Source: Leptolinea sp964446955 (GTDB lineage: Bacteria > Chloroflexota > Anaerolineae > Anaerolineales > Anaerolineaceae). From it: a stretch of DNA of 64,000 bases. The notes beneath the pieces were generated by a model. It did not search any database. It saw only the letters and a program-made list of their open reading frames with translations, and was not told where the DNA came from. Made by a program: the position numbers and the translations under genes. The stretch's first letter is position 1; every line of letters starts with the position of its first letter. Of this stretch, positions 51,358-60,936 are shown piece by piece. Location: positions 310,001 through 374,000 of the forward strand of contig CAYUQJ010000001.1 in NCBI GenBank assembly GCA_964446955.1. Direction: 5' to 3'.

Positions 51358-52600
51358 TATTTTTTCCAATTTTGCATAAAAGACGATTTCGTCTTCTCAA
51401 TAAGTCTAATTTTAATCGCTGTTTTATTATAGAATGGTCATCCTGTACCGAATCATCCAACTGGGATATCGCAATTTCTGTCCATTTTAGAGCGGACGTG
51501 ATATCTCTCTGTTGGTGTTCAAGGACTTTTGCAAGCTGGATTATTCGATGAATGTCCATATTTTGTTCGCTCGAGTCCAATATGACTTGTGCCTTGAGAA
51601 AGTCTCCATTACGCTTCATTATTCTTGCGTATCGTAACCGTAATTCAGTGTCATATTGTTTCGGTAATTCGTTTTCCAGCAATCGCTCATATAACGATAT
51701 TGCTTTTTCAATCTGGCCAGTCGATTCGTGCTGTATTGCAAGGCTTAAGAGATCAATTGGCAATATGTTGTGGTCTCTATCTAATTCAGATATCATCCGG
51801 TTCATGTAAAGAAATAAGGCGGCCAGTGATTGGATGTCTATCGCGTTGTGATAGAAAACACCTTTCATTGGTTCGGGATTCCCGCTTCGTAGATAATCAA
51901 AATAGAGAAGAGGGACTTCCCATCCTGGCACTTCCATTTGACTCCGGTGGAATCCAAGGATTTCTACTTCTATATCTTTAAGGGATCGGTTTTCCAGTCG
52001 CCGTTTCCACATTCTCCTGGAAAGTGGCAGTAGATCAAAATGAGCCAGGTTATCAAAGGGAGAGGGACGGTTATTTAGGGTATATCTTGATTTGAGTATT
52101 GGGATATCAAACCCCTTACCATTATAAGTAGCGATGGATTTGCTGCCGGCAAGGAATTCATCCAGCAATTCTAGCTGGGCGCGCTCTTCAGCCGGATTTC
52201 GAAGAAATGTCTGACAGGTTGTAAAAACATCGCCTGAAAAACGCCCAACACCAACCATAAATGGGATCGTTCCTGTGCCGCCGGACAACCCTGTTGTCTC
52301 TGTATCAAGGAAAAGAATAGAATCCAGATTGAGCTCTTTGTCTGAAAATAATGGATCTGCCCATTGGATTATTTGAGGGTTTATGGGTTCTGAAAAAAAA
52401 TGAACAGAACCATGCGTATAGCCATTGCATGTCGATAATTCGGAGCAAAAAATATATCCATGGGTGGTTTCTTTGAATATTCCATTGACAACATTTTCTA
52501 TTCCAGGAATATGGCTTTTTGTTTGTAGCTTTTTCCCAGAGCCGGTTTGAACTCCAAGCGAACGCAATTTTTCAGATAGGGATTCAGAAATATCAGACAT
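51350..52600 (-). CDS. mrfB: MrfB/YprB-like 3'-5' exonuclease with TPR-like C-terminus
   Basis: A 416-residue protein. Residues 95-275 are a DnaQ-like RNase H fold: LFLDTETTGLSGG (DxE), SIATYNGKGFDIPIL and YHNAIDIQSLAALFLYM supply the acidic residues. The C-terminal part (about 290-410) is a helical TPR-like repeat. In Bacillus subtilis MrfB works with helicase MrfA in mitomycin-crosslink repair. The mrfA-like gene lies 5 bp upstream, supporting the same pairing here. Confidence 0.9.
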   Translation of the reverse strand: MSDISESLSEKLRSLGVQTGSGKKLQTKSHIPGIENVVNGIFKETTHGYIFCSELSTCNGYTHGSVHFFSEPINPQIIQWADPLFSDKELNLDSILFLDTETTGLSGGTGTIPFMVGVGRFSGDVFTTCQTFLRNPAEERAQLELLDEFLAGSKSIATYNGKGFDIPILKSRYTLNNRPSPFDNLAHFDLLPLSRRMWKRRLENRSLKDIEVEILGFHRSQMEVPGWEVPLLYFDYLRSGNPEPMKGVFYHNAIDIQSLAALFLYMNRMISELDRDHNILPIDLLSLAIQHESTGQIEKAISLYERLLENELPKQYDTELRLRYARIMKRNGDFLKAQVILDSSEQNMDIHRIIQLAKVLEHQQRDITSALKWTEIAISQLDDSVQDDHSIIKQRLKLDLLRRRNRLLCKIGKNND

Positions 52601-52605
52601 AGAAA

Positions 52606-55140
52606 TTATTCACAGATCTGGTCAAGAATGGCAATCGTTTCCTTTTTCCCACCGGCTCCGTTGACACCGCCTGGTCCTACACAGGATGGACAGCCGTCAA
52701 CGCAACCGCAATTGGTTACAAGGTCTCGTGCTGCAGCGAGGATTTTTATGTGCATATCAAAACACTTACGGCTTAAACCAATTCCAGCGTTGACCTGATC
52801 GTACAGGATAACAGTGGGTTTCCCTTCTGCAATAGGGCAGGCTGGATCAGACATTGAACCAATATCCGATGCGTCGCACATTAAAAACAAAGGAGTTAAT
52901 TGTCCCATGGCATAACCAAGACCTGCAAGGCCACTGCGTATCTTTACATTACTTTCAGCCAATTGATGACAATTGGGACATAAAGTGATCAAATTCTCCA
53001 TTCTATTGGCTTCTTCAAGGCTGGAGTAATTCCGTAATGGATTCTTGTGATGTACATGGTGAGCTTTTCCGGTTTCCGGCAAACCACATACCTGGCACCG
53101 AAATTGATCTCTTTGTCTGACTGAAAGCCGTATTTTTTCCCAGTTCTTTCCATAATCGTTGGGGTCATTTTTCCATAACATCAAGTTCCGTAAAGCGGCT
53201 ACGGTAGAATCGCTGATGGATAACCAGTAGGCGGTTGTCCGCATAGTATTCTGTGGAAGAGTTAAAGGCTCATTGGATAATACTTCGCGTGTACTCCAAA
53301 GTATCTTTCTATATCCGGTGATCTCGGTTGTTACATTTATTTCTCCATACGTGGTCTTTGACCCCGGATAATACTCAGATTCCTTCTCATTGATTTTTGA
53401 AAGAGTGACCTTACGAACGGGTTCAGTGAAATAGTCTTCCTCAACCGGGTTAAGAGAAGCTGTTGACCTTTCGAGGTCCAGATTTTTGACAAAAAAAGTA
53501 TTTCCTTCGTGCAAATAGATGGCTCCTGGGTGAACCATCCAGAGAGCGCTTTGATAATCTGTTTCTCCAATTATTTTCCTGCTTGGCCCTTTCTCTTCAA
53601 CCAGAGTGACAGAGCGCGAATCTGAACTTCTAAGAGAAAGCAAACTGGCCGGATATGCTGAATCTGTCCAGTAATACCGGTTACCTGAGTAATTCACTTG
53701 TCCACATTCATTTAAGAAATTCAAATATGACTTTAGAGTTTCTTTATCCAGTGAACCAAACTTATCATCATCTAAAAAAGGTAATTCGAAAGCGGCACAC
53801 CTGAGATGCCCAAGTAAAATAATGGGATGGTCGGGGTCTATGAGGGCGGATTCGGGGGACTGATTCGTTAAATAATCTGGATGATGCATCAAGAACTGAT
53901 CTATAGGACTACCGGTAGCGACCAGCACCGCTAAGGATGGTGCTTGTTTTCTTCCAGCTCGTCCTGCTTGTTGGCGAAGTGCAGATATGCTTCCGGGATA
54001 ACCAGTCATAAGAACCGCATCAACACCACCGATATCAATTCCCAATTCCAATGCGCTGGTGGCGGCAACTGCGCGAAGTTTCCCGGATCGTAGATCGGAC
54101 TCAATCCGACGTCGATCTGCCGGAAGGTAGCCGGATCGGTATGCGTGATAACGAGATTCGTCATCATTTTGTTGAAAACGAAGTTGGCGCAACAACATTT
54201 CTACTCCCCGGCGAGATCGGCCAAAAATCAGAACTTGAATATTCTTTTCAAGTAACTTTCCGGCAAGACGAATGACCTCTGCTGAAGCACTTTTCCGAAT
54301 ACCAGTCTCTTCATGGATTATTGGCGGGTTGTAAAAGATCGTGGTTTTTTGACCATGTGGAGAGCCATCGATGTTTACAATGTCTATTGATTCCCCAATA
54401 ATTGCCGAACCATGTTCCAAAGGATTGGCGATGGTAGCCGATGTCAGTATAAATTGTGGCCTGGTGCCATAAAAACCTGATATACGCTTAAGTCTGCGAA
54501 TGACATTTGCGAGGTGGGACCCAAAAACTCCGCGATAGGCGTGAATTTCATCTATGATCACAAAATCCAGCTGACGAAAGAAATCTGACCATATTGTGTG
54601 GTGTGGAAGTATTGCCGTGTGTAACATATCCGGATTGGTAAGAAGACAGCGAACAGTTTGACGTATAGCCTGACGTGTGTGATTGGGAGTATCGCCATCG
54701 TAAACACAAACAGGAACCACCAGATCCGTACTGTCAGGGGGAAATGTCGATAACTCTCTAAGTTTCTCGTTTTGATCGTATGTGAGCGCTTTGGTTGGAA
54801 ACAAAAACAGGGCACGTGAGCCAGGTTTTTTGATCATATGGTCGAGAACAGGAAGATTGTAGCAAAGAGTTTTTCCACTGGCTGTCCCAGTTGTAATAGC
54901 GATATTCTTTTGGGCTTTTACAGCATGATAACTTATGTTTTGGTGAGAATACAGGCGTTTTATTCCAAGCGTGATCAATTTGTTAGCCAGGATAGGAGAC
55001 AAATCTGCAGGTAAATCAGAAAAGCAACCACTGGAGGGTGGTTCGGTTGAGGAAAATTGAATATTTTCCGACAATTCTTGGCTATGTAGCCAATTCCGGA
55101 CGATGGAATCGAGATTTGATATACTTTTATTGTCTGTCAT
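52606..55140 (-). CDS. mrfA: MrfA/YprA-like DEAD/DEAH helicase with an HNH domain
   Basis: An 844-residue superfamily-2 helicase: TGTASGKTLCY (Walker A), VIIDEIHAYRG (DEIH), LTSATIANP and AGRAGRKQAPS. The C-terminal part is DUF1998-like, with Cys811, 813, 817 and 820 (CGCVDGCPSC) probably binding zinc or iron-sulfur. Between them lies an HNH module (residues 682-729; CQVC, HHVHH, CPNC). MrfA unwinds damaged DNA for the exonuclease encoded next. Confidence 0.9.
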   Translation of the reverse strand: MTDNKSISNLDSIVRNWLHSQELSENIQFSSTEPPSSGCFSDLPADLSPILANKLITLGIKRLYSHQNISYHAVKAQKNIAITTGTASGKTLCYNLPVLDHMIKKPGSRALFLFPTKALTYDQNEKLRELSTFPPDSTDLVVPVCVYDGDTPNHTRQAIRQTVRCLLTNPDMLHTAILPHHTIWSDFFRQLDFVIIDEIHAYRGVFGSHLANVIRRLKRISGFYGTRPQFILTSATIANPLEHGSAIIGESIDIVNIDGSPHGQKTTIFYNPPIIHEETGIRKSASAEVIRLAGKLLEKNIQVLIFGRSRRGVEMLLRQLRFQQNDDESRYHAYRSGYLPADRRRIESDLRSGKLRAVAATSALELGIDIGGVDAVLMTGYPGSISALRQQAGRAGRKQAPSLAVLVATGSPIDQFLMHHPDYLTNQSPESALIDPDHPIILLGHLRCAAFELPFLDDDKFGSLDKETLKSYLNFLNECGQVNYSGNRYYWTDSAYPASLLSLRSSDSRSVTLVEEKGPSRKIIGETDYQSALWMVHPGAIYLHEGNTFFVKNLDLERSTASLNPVEEDYFTEPVRKVTLSKINEKESEYYPGSKTTYGEINVTTEITGYRKILWSTREVLSNEPLTLPQNTMRTTAYWLSISDSTVAALRNLMLWKNDPNDYGKNWEKIRLSVRQRDQFRCQVCGLPETGKAHHVHHKNPLRNYSSLEEANRMENLITLCPNCHQLAESNVKIRSGLAGLGYAMGQLTPLFLMCDASDIGSMSDPACPIAEGKPTVILYDQVNAGIGLSRKCFDMHIKILAAARDLVTNCGCVDGCPSCVGPGGVNGAGGKKETIAILDQICE

Positions 55141-55191
55141 TTTTATATATTCGGAAATATTTTCTATTATGATACTACAAGGAATACATTA

Positions 55192-55938
55192 ATGCCCGTC
55201 CAATTTTTTCTTGCCTTGCTATCAGGTTTGTTTTCCGGTCTTTTCGTAAATTATCTCGCTGATGTTTTACCTAGAAACAGACGGCTTACCAGGCCTGTAT
55301 GTTTGGGTTGTGGCCAGAACAGAGAATGGATAGATTTTCTAACCGGAAAGCATTGCAAGTTTTGCGGAAGAAATAACTCAATCCGTTTTTGGACAGTCAT
55401 CGTAATTGCGATCATTCTTGCCGGACTTGTATGGTTTTTTCCAGTGGGTGATTTGCCATTTTGGGCCAGCATGGTACTTCTGATCATTTTTTCCGTTATG
55501 ATCGTAACCGATATAGAATTTCGGGTCATATTGGAGCAGGTTAGTGTAGCCGGATATATACTCGCCTTTTTGGGCGGTTGGTTTTTACATGGGTTGAATA
55601 AAACAATCCTGGGGGGGATATCTGGGTTTCTCCTGTTTCTTGCCCTGTATTATTTTGGTCGGTTATTCGCCCGACGGCTCTCCCGCAATCGTGAAGAACC
55701 CGTTGATGAAGAAGCTTTAGGTTTTGGTGATGTTCACCTTGCCGGGGTGGTAGGGTTCTTAACCGGTTTTCCATTCAACCTTACTGCCATGTTGCTAGCG
55801 ATTATTCTGGGTGGTATTGTGTCGATGATTTTTATACTGGTCACATTGGTAAGGAAGAATTATCAGGCTTTTATGGCAATACCATATGGACCTTTTATCA
55901 TTATCGGGGGAATTGCGGCTCTTTACTACTATATTTAA
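55192..55938 (+). CDS. Type IV prepilin peptidase (A24 family)
   Basis: A 248-residue membrane protein. Two CxxC pairs (CLGCGQ and CKFCGR) form the zinc ribbon of the methyltransferase domain. Catalytic Asps appear in VTDIEFRVI and GFGDVHLAG, the GxGD motif. It cleaves and N-methylates type IV pilin-like proteins. It is divergent from mrfA and convergent with PEPCK, so it stands alone. No pilus genes are in the window, though comEA (27781) suggests a competence system. Confidence 0.92.
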   Translation: MPVQFFLALLSGLFSGLFVNYLADVLPRNRRLTRPVCLGCGQNREWIDFLTGKHCKFCGRNNSIRFWTVIVIAIILAGLVWFFPVGDLPFWASMVLLIIFSVMIVTDIEFRVILEQVSVAGYILAFLGGWFLHGLNKTILGGISGFLLFLALYYFGRLFARRLSRNREEPVDEEALGFGDVHLAGVVGFLTGFPFNLTAMLLAIILGGIVSMIFILVTLVRKNYQAFMAIPYGPFIIIGGIAALYYYI

Positions 55939-57563
55939 TGTTCATCAACTTTTTTTATTCGGGGACCGGCGGAATAAACATCTGGAGAAACTGATGACCG
56001 GTATTTTTGGAAATTATCATCAAACTTTTTTATCAAAAGAGTCACAGTCTCGCGAAATGCCTGCCGGTCTTTCCATGTCTCTTCCGGAATAAGGAGATTG
56101 TCTGGTACTCCTGGGCAGGAAATGGGGGTATCAAGCGAGAACCACTCGTCTTTGCGCATAGCCACTTGCGCCAAGCTGCCAGACAATGCCGCATTGATCA
56201 TTGAACGGGTGTTTGCCAGTGGGATACGTGTTCCATAGCCATATTTCCCGCCAGTCCAACCGGTGTTAATAAGCCAAACTGATGAGCCGTTTTTTATGAG
56301 AAGCGAAGCAAGTTTTTCCGCATAAATGTTGGGATTCAATGGAAGAAAGGGAGCCGCAAAGCAGGTGGAAAAAGTGGCTGACGGTTCTTTGGATAAGCCT
56401 GTTTCTGTTCCTGCGATTTTGGCTGTATATCCTGACAGAAAATAATAAGCAGCCTGATTAAGATCAAGGCGAGAAATTGGGGGTAAAACGCCAAAGGCAT
56501 CGGCACATAAGAAAAAAATATGTCTGGGGGAATCGGCACAACCGGAAGGCACAAAATTTTCAACAAATTCAATCGGGTAGGCGGCCCTTGTGTTTTCTGT
56601 GTATTGGGAATTATCAAAATCAACAGTTCGACTTATTGGGTCTATGACGACATTCTCTAGAACTGTACCAAATCGGTGAGATGCCTTCCAAATTACTGGT
56701 TCGAGCTCTTTCCTTAAACGGATTGTTTTTGCGTAGCAGCCGCCCTCGTAATTAAAAATACCATGGTTAGACCAACCATGTTCGTCATCACCAACAAGTT
56801 TCCGTTCGAGATCAGAAGAAAGTGTTGTCTTCCCTGTGCCTGATAGACCAAAAAACAGCGCAGTATCTCCTTTTATTCCCACGTTCGCGGCACAGTGCAT
56901 GGGAAGAATATCCTTTTGTGGAAGGATAAAATTTAAATACGTAAACACAGATTTCTTGATCTCACCGGCGTAGCCCGTACCCCCTATGAGAACCATCTTT
57001 CGCTCAAGGTCTATGGCTATGAATGTTGATGAATTTAGACCATCTTCTTTGGGGTCAGCCTGAAACCCGGGAGCTGCAATCACTGTGAATGCCGGGGTGA
57101 AATTAGCGAGTTTCTCACCGCTAAGGCGTAGTAAAAGATTCTGGGAAACAAGACTATGCCAGGCTCTTTCTGTGATCAGGCGGACATAAGTCTCAGATTC
57201 TGGATCGGCACCAACCGCCATATCCTGAAGAAAGATATCACGGCCTTGAAAATATGCCTGCAATTTCATCAACAGGCGGCTGAATGTGGCCGGGTCAATA
57301 CCACGATTGACATCACCCCAGTCAATGATTTTTTCTGTAAATTCAGAACGTACGAAGAATTTGTCATTGGGCGATCGGCCTGTGTGTGGGACGGTATTTA
57401 CAACAATAGCGCCGGTACGTGAGATCATACCTTCGCGCCGTTGAATGATCTGTTCGACCAACTCTGCCGCGGATAGATTCCAGAAAACAGTACGTAGATT
57501 TCGGAATCCAAGGTAATCCAATCCAAACAGATTTGACGCTCCTGAAAAACTGTTCAGATCCAT
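55935..57563 (-). CDS. pckA: Phosphoenolpyruvate carboxykinase (ATP)
   Basis: A 542-residue PckA. Nucleotide loop GLSGTGKTTLSSD (about residue 240), metal and substrate residues in NHGIFNYEGGCYAKTI, and TSGYTAKIAGTE-like SGYTAKIAGTE. It interconverts oxaloacetate and PEP plus CO2 with ATP/ADP, feeding gluconeogenesis or anaplerosis. Monocistronic; 4-bp overlap with the convergent prepilin peptidase. Confidence 0.97.
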   Translation of the reverse strand: MDLNSFSGASNLFGLDYLGFRNLRTVFWNLSAAELVEQIIQRREGMISRTGAIVVNTVPHTGRSPNDKFFVRSEFTEKIIDWGDVNRGIDPATFSRLLMKLQAYFQGRDIFLQDMAVGADPESETYVRLITERAWHSLVSQNLLLRLSGEKLANFTPAFTVIAAPGFQADPKEDGLNSSTFIAIDLERKMVLIGGTGYAGEIKKSVFTYLNFILPQKDILPMHCAANVGIKGDTALFFGLSGTGKTTLSSDLERKLVGDDEHGWSNHGIFNYEGGCYAKTIRLRKELEPVIWKASHRFGTVLENVVIDPISRTVDFDNSQYTENTRAAYPIEFVENFVPSGCADSPRHIFFLCADAFGVLPPISRLDLNQAAYYFLSGYTAKIAGTETGLSKEPSATFSTCFAAPFLPLNPNIYAEKLASLLIKNGSSVWLINTGWTGGKYGYGTRIPLANTRSMINAALSGSLAQVAMRKDEWFSLDTPISCPGVPDNLLIPEETWKDRQAFRETVTLLIKKFDDNFQKYRSSVSPDVYSAGPRIKKVDEH

Positions 57564-57579
57564 TGTGATCTCCCGTCTT

Positions 57580-60042
57580 TTATTGTGTAGGTATACCCAT
57601 CATTGTTGAGAACCAGTACCAGACAACATCAGCAGCCGGTTTGCCGCGAATAGATGATGATTGATCTTGATAATTTCCCTGAATAGAATATCGCCTTGTT
57701 ACAACACCTGTTATCCACGCGCGACGGTTTTCCTCTGGGAGAGAAGCGTTATATAGAGTTGCCTGTTGATTTAGTGAAGGTACAAGTTCCGGTTGAGCCG
57801 GTGCGGGGAAATTGAGGACAGATGACACACGGCATTGCCCGGAAAGTTCTACACAACCAGTATAAGCCGATTCGATCGAAGGAAAATCCAATCCTATCCA
57901 GACCAATTTACCGGTCTCCAATAGATTGGGAGCGAGAACATCGTCCAGTTTTCTGGCGATACCCTCGGAGTATGTCTGAATGTCTCCCGTTGAATCAGAA
58001 ACACGTCCCAGGCTGAGCAGGTATATACCATCAACCGGGTCTAACAGAGCCTTGTCGAGAGATTGGAAATCATCGTAATGTATGGCCAGAAGTGTTTTCT
58101 TGCCAAAAGTACTCTTAGTGGAACGGAGAATATCATTCCAGATCACAGAGGCATCGTTGGGGTAGGAGTTTTCCAATCCATTTGGAATATGACTATTTGC
58201 GAGGATTGAAGAAACATCTTCATCGCCAAGTATCAGACCATCCGCGTTAACAGAATTTGCCAGTATGGCAACAGAATGATAAAAATCCTGGATGCTGTCA
58301 AACCATTCTTTCCAACCGACAGGGTTTGATGACATCTGAGGCCAGGAATCTTGAGATATAGTTTTATGCCTCAAAGAAGCCATAAGATAAACACTCAGGT
58401 TTCTTTCCTTTGCGAGTGAGACCATTTTCTGGATATCTTTTATGGAAGGATCACGGCCGGGGTCTGTATTAAGCCAGACCGGATTACCAGTTCTGAATGT
58501 CTGGGTCACAGGGATGATCAGTGTGTTGGCATTTAATCCTGTAATTGAATCCAACGCCGAAGGGAGATATGACATCCATTCAGGTCGGAATGTGTCTGTA
58601 ATTTCCACAACGGAATTAAAACCGGGATGCTTCGCGTCTGTTTCCTCCGTTGTTACAACGGTTGGCTCTTCAACAGGTTGCCACCCGGCCCAGTTATGTT
58701 CCGATGCGATTGAATGTATATCCGGATTCCCGGACTCAAAGGAAGATGCAATTATGGCATTTGTTTCTTTTTCCTGCAAACCGCACATGTGAGAACGACA
58801 AAAACGGTAATCAACTGGAGCGGAAAAATTTAAGGGGTTAAAAAGCGTGTACTTGTACGATCCATCAATTTGGGGCCACATGTCAATCGGCTCCATCCAC
58901 CCATATACATTAAATTGGATTTGAACAACATCTGTGGGCAAAGTGGATTCGGGTGGGATAAACCAAAAATTCACAGGACCGAAATTTGACAGGTCCCATG
59001 AGGCAATACTATTTTCAATTTCCTGGTCATCATTGCCGATAAAAACCTTTCGGTAAAAACGACCATCTTTTTCATCCAGCTCCCGATTCCAGAACGTATC
59101 TCCAAGTGAATACAGGTAATGCAATTCTGAGCCTGATGGAATTTGAATTACACCCATAAATGTATTGTTTGCTTGTCGTGTTAGAACAGGGGCCATACTG
59201 GAAACAATATTTGACCCGCCGAATAAGCTGGCATAACTATTTCCGAGTTGTGATAGGTTGCCAATAATTCTTATTGGGGCGGAGGGTGGGGTGTTTCCGG
59301 GAACCCTGACAAGAAAGGTCACATTAACCATTTCTCTATTGAATAGACCAACATTTACCGGTGTAATGATGTTCTCATCAACCACAGCCTGTTGCTGAAG
59401 GGGCTCGACAGAACCATCTGGGCTGAAAATTGTGATATTTTGTATTCCAGTTGGAATACCAACCAGCCGGAATTTGCCATCCGCGTTTGTTGTTGCTGAA
59501 AGGCCAGCCGATGAGACGATCAATCCCTGTGCAGCAAGCCCCGTAGATTTATTACTGACAATTCCCTCAATAATCCCGGTGGGGGAGTTGATATCTGAAG
59601 TTGAAAAACCAAGGACAGTATCCTTGATCTGCGAGTGATCTGTGATGTAGAAGAAACGCGATGGAAGAGGATACCCATCACTGGATAATTCTTCTATTTT
59701 ATTATCGCCGTTTGCTACGTATCGATACTGAAGAATTTGCCCTTTTTTAACAGGAACATCAAGATTGAAGTGCCTGTTGTCCACCTCGGTCATGGGCACA
59801 ATTTCTGGTGAAAGATTGAAATCTGAAAGAGGATCAATCCATTCCAGAGCCAGTTGCGTTCCTTCAGGGAGAGAAGTATTTAACTCGACTTGAAAACTTG
59901 CCAAAATATCCGGGTGATCTTGCATGATCAATTCAACCCGTTTGGCTGTGCTTGTTGGGAGACAGGAGGACAGAAAAAAGCAACCGACTAGAACGGTGGA
60001 AACAATCCAGCGCGTTGGAAAGTGCGAAATAAAAAAGGGCAT
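57580..60042 (-). CDS. Large surface lipoprotein with starch-binding-like and TIM-barrel-like regions
   Basis: An 820-residue protein with a lipobox (CFFLSSC, lipid Cys about residue 27). Order: a beta domain resembling starch-binding modules (35-135), a carboxypeptidase-regulatory-like domain (TTNADGKFRLVGIPTG, about 155-230), two more such beta domains, and a C-terminal region (about 490-800) with glycoside hydrolase-like barrel features (SLAKERNLSVYLMASLRH, ANSVNADGLILGDEDVSS). It is probably anchored outside and binds polysaccharide; activity unknown. Ends 16 bp before pckA. Confidence 0.75.
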   Translation of the reverse strand: MPFFISHFPTRWIVSTVLVGCFFLSSCLPTSTAKRVELIMQDHPDILASFQVELNTSLPEGTQLALEWIDPLSDFNLSPEIVPMTEVDNRHFNLDVPVKKGQILQYRYVANGDNKIEELSSDGYPLPSRFFYITDHSQIKDTVLGFSTSDINSPTGIIEGIVSNKSTGLAAQGLIVSSAGLSATTNADGKFRLVGIPTGIQNITIFSPDGSVEPLQQQAVVDENIITPVNVGLFNREMVNVTFLVRVPGNTPPSAPIRIIGNLSQLGNSYASLFGGSNIVSSMAPVLTRQANNTFMGVIQIPSGSELHYLYSLGDTFWNRELDEKDGRFYRKVFIGNDDQEIENSIASWDLSNFGPVNFWFIPPESTLPTDVVQIQFNVYGWMEPIDMWPQIDGSYKYTLFNPLNFSAPVDYRFCRSHMCGLQEKETNAIIASSFESGNPDIHSIASEHNWAGWQPVEEPTVVTTEETDAKHPGFNSVVEITDTFRPEWMSYLPSALDSITGLNANTLIIPVTQTFRTGNPVWLNTDPGRDPSIKDIQKMVSLAKERNLSVYLMASLRHKTISQDSWPQMSSNPVGWKEWFDSIQDFYHSVAILANSVNADGLILGDEDVSSILANSHIPNGLENSYPNDASVIWNDILRSTKSTFGKKTLLAIHYDDFQSLDKALLDPVDGIYLLSLGRVSDSTGDIQTYSEGIARKLDDVLAPNLLETGKLVWIGLDFPSIESAYTGCVELSGQCRVSSVLNFPAPAQPELVPSLNQQATLYNASLPEENRRAWITGVVTRRYSIQGNYQDQSSSIRGKPAADVVWYWFSTMMGIPTQ

Positions 60043-60055
60043 TCGAGTGTGAAAG

Positions 60056-60505
60056 TTATCCGGTTTTGGCTTTTATTATGGACGCGAATGCCTGGTGGAT
60101 CTCATTGGATCGGTTCGCCAACGCGCCCAACACTCCATTAACAAATCGGGGGGTTGAATCTGACCCGTAATGTTTGGCCAATTCAATGGCCTCATTTATG
60201 GCAACTTTTACCGGGGTACACTGTTGAACAGCAAATTCCCACATGGCAATACGGATGATGTTGCGATCAATCACTGCAACCTGGTCCAATGGCCATTCAG
60301 GTGCATGCTGGGCAATGTAATCGTCCAGCTCTTTTGTTATCGGTAATACACCAAAAATGATCTGACGGGAAAATTCCGTCAGAGTTTCATCCAAAGGCTC
60401 ATCAGCCAGGCGTTCCATAAAAACTGTGCCTGGGAGATGTGTTGTCATATCCTGTTCGTAAAGAACTTGCAAGGCGATGCTACGGGCCTTGGTGCGTGAT
60501 TTCAT
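60056..60505 (-). CDS. nusB: Transcription antitermination factor NusB
   Basis: A 149-residue NusB: RSIALQVLYEQD near the N-terminus, VAVIDRNIIRIAMWE, and VAINEAIELAKHYGSDSTPRFVNG, the signature region. It binds boxA RNA with NusE for rRNA antitermination. It follows the Asp23 gene by 4 bp and precedes the lipoprotein gene, a common nusB-asp23 order. Confidence 0.96.
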   Translation of the reverse strand: MKSRTKARSIALQVLYEQDMTTHLPGTVFMERLADEPLDETLTEFSRQIIFGVLPITKELDDYIAQHAPEWPLDQVAVIDRNIIRIAMWEFAVQQCTPVKVAINEAIELAKHYGSDSTPRFVNGVLGALANRSNEIHQAFASIIKAKTG

Positions 60506-60509
60506 AGGT

Positions 60510-60866
60510 TCAAGACTCGCTTACAGGGCTAAAATCGATATCCTCAATATGAATATTTACTTTTCCAACTTCCATGCCAACCATTTCAGAGAAGGCGCGC
60601 GCAACCTGTGTTTGGATAATCCGACTTACGTCACGGACGTTGACATCCCGATTAAGGACAACATGGATATCGGCGTAGACCGTATCATCTTGAACTTTTA
60701 TCACCACACCTTCGTTCTCACCACGGTGCAAGATACGGTTAATGTCATTATGCGCCAGTGAAAGCCTTCTGACACCAGGTACGCTCAAAGCCGTCAGGCG
60801 GGCTATTGAGACCAATACCTCGGGTGCTATTGTTGTTTTTCCGGGGGGACGAGTTCCCTGTGTCAT
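60510..60866 (-). CDS. Asp23/Gls24 family envelope stress protein
   Basis: A 118-residue protein of the Asp23 family: APEVLVSIARLTALSVPGVRRL, then YADIHVVLNRDVNVRDVSRIIQ and VGMEVGKVNIHIEDI. Members help envelope stress resistance; exact role unclear. Preceded by AGGAG 7 bases before ATG. Confidence 0.9.
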   Translation of the reverse strand: MTQGTRPPGKTTIAPEVLVSIARLTALSVPGVRRLSLAHNDINRILHRGENEGVVIKVQDDTVYADIHVVLNRDVNVRDVSRIIQTQVARAFSEMVGMEVGKVNIHIEDIDFSPVSES

Positions 60867-60936
60867 GAATTCTCCTTGTCAGGATGATATATAGATTATA
60901 ACCCCGAACAATTAAAGGGTTTTCAAAAAATTGCCA

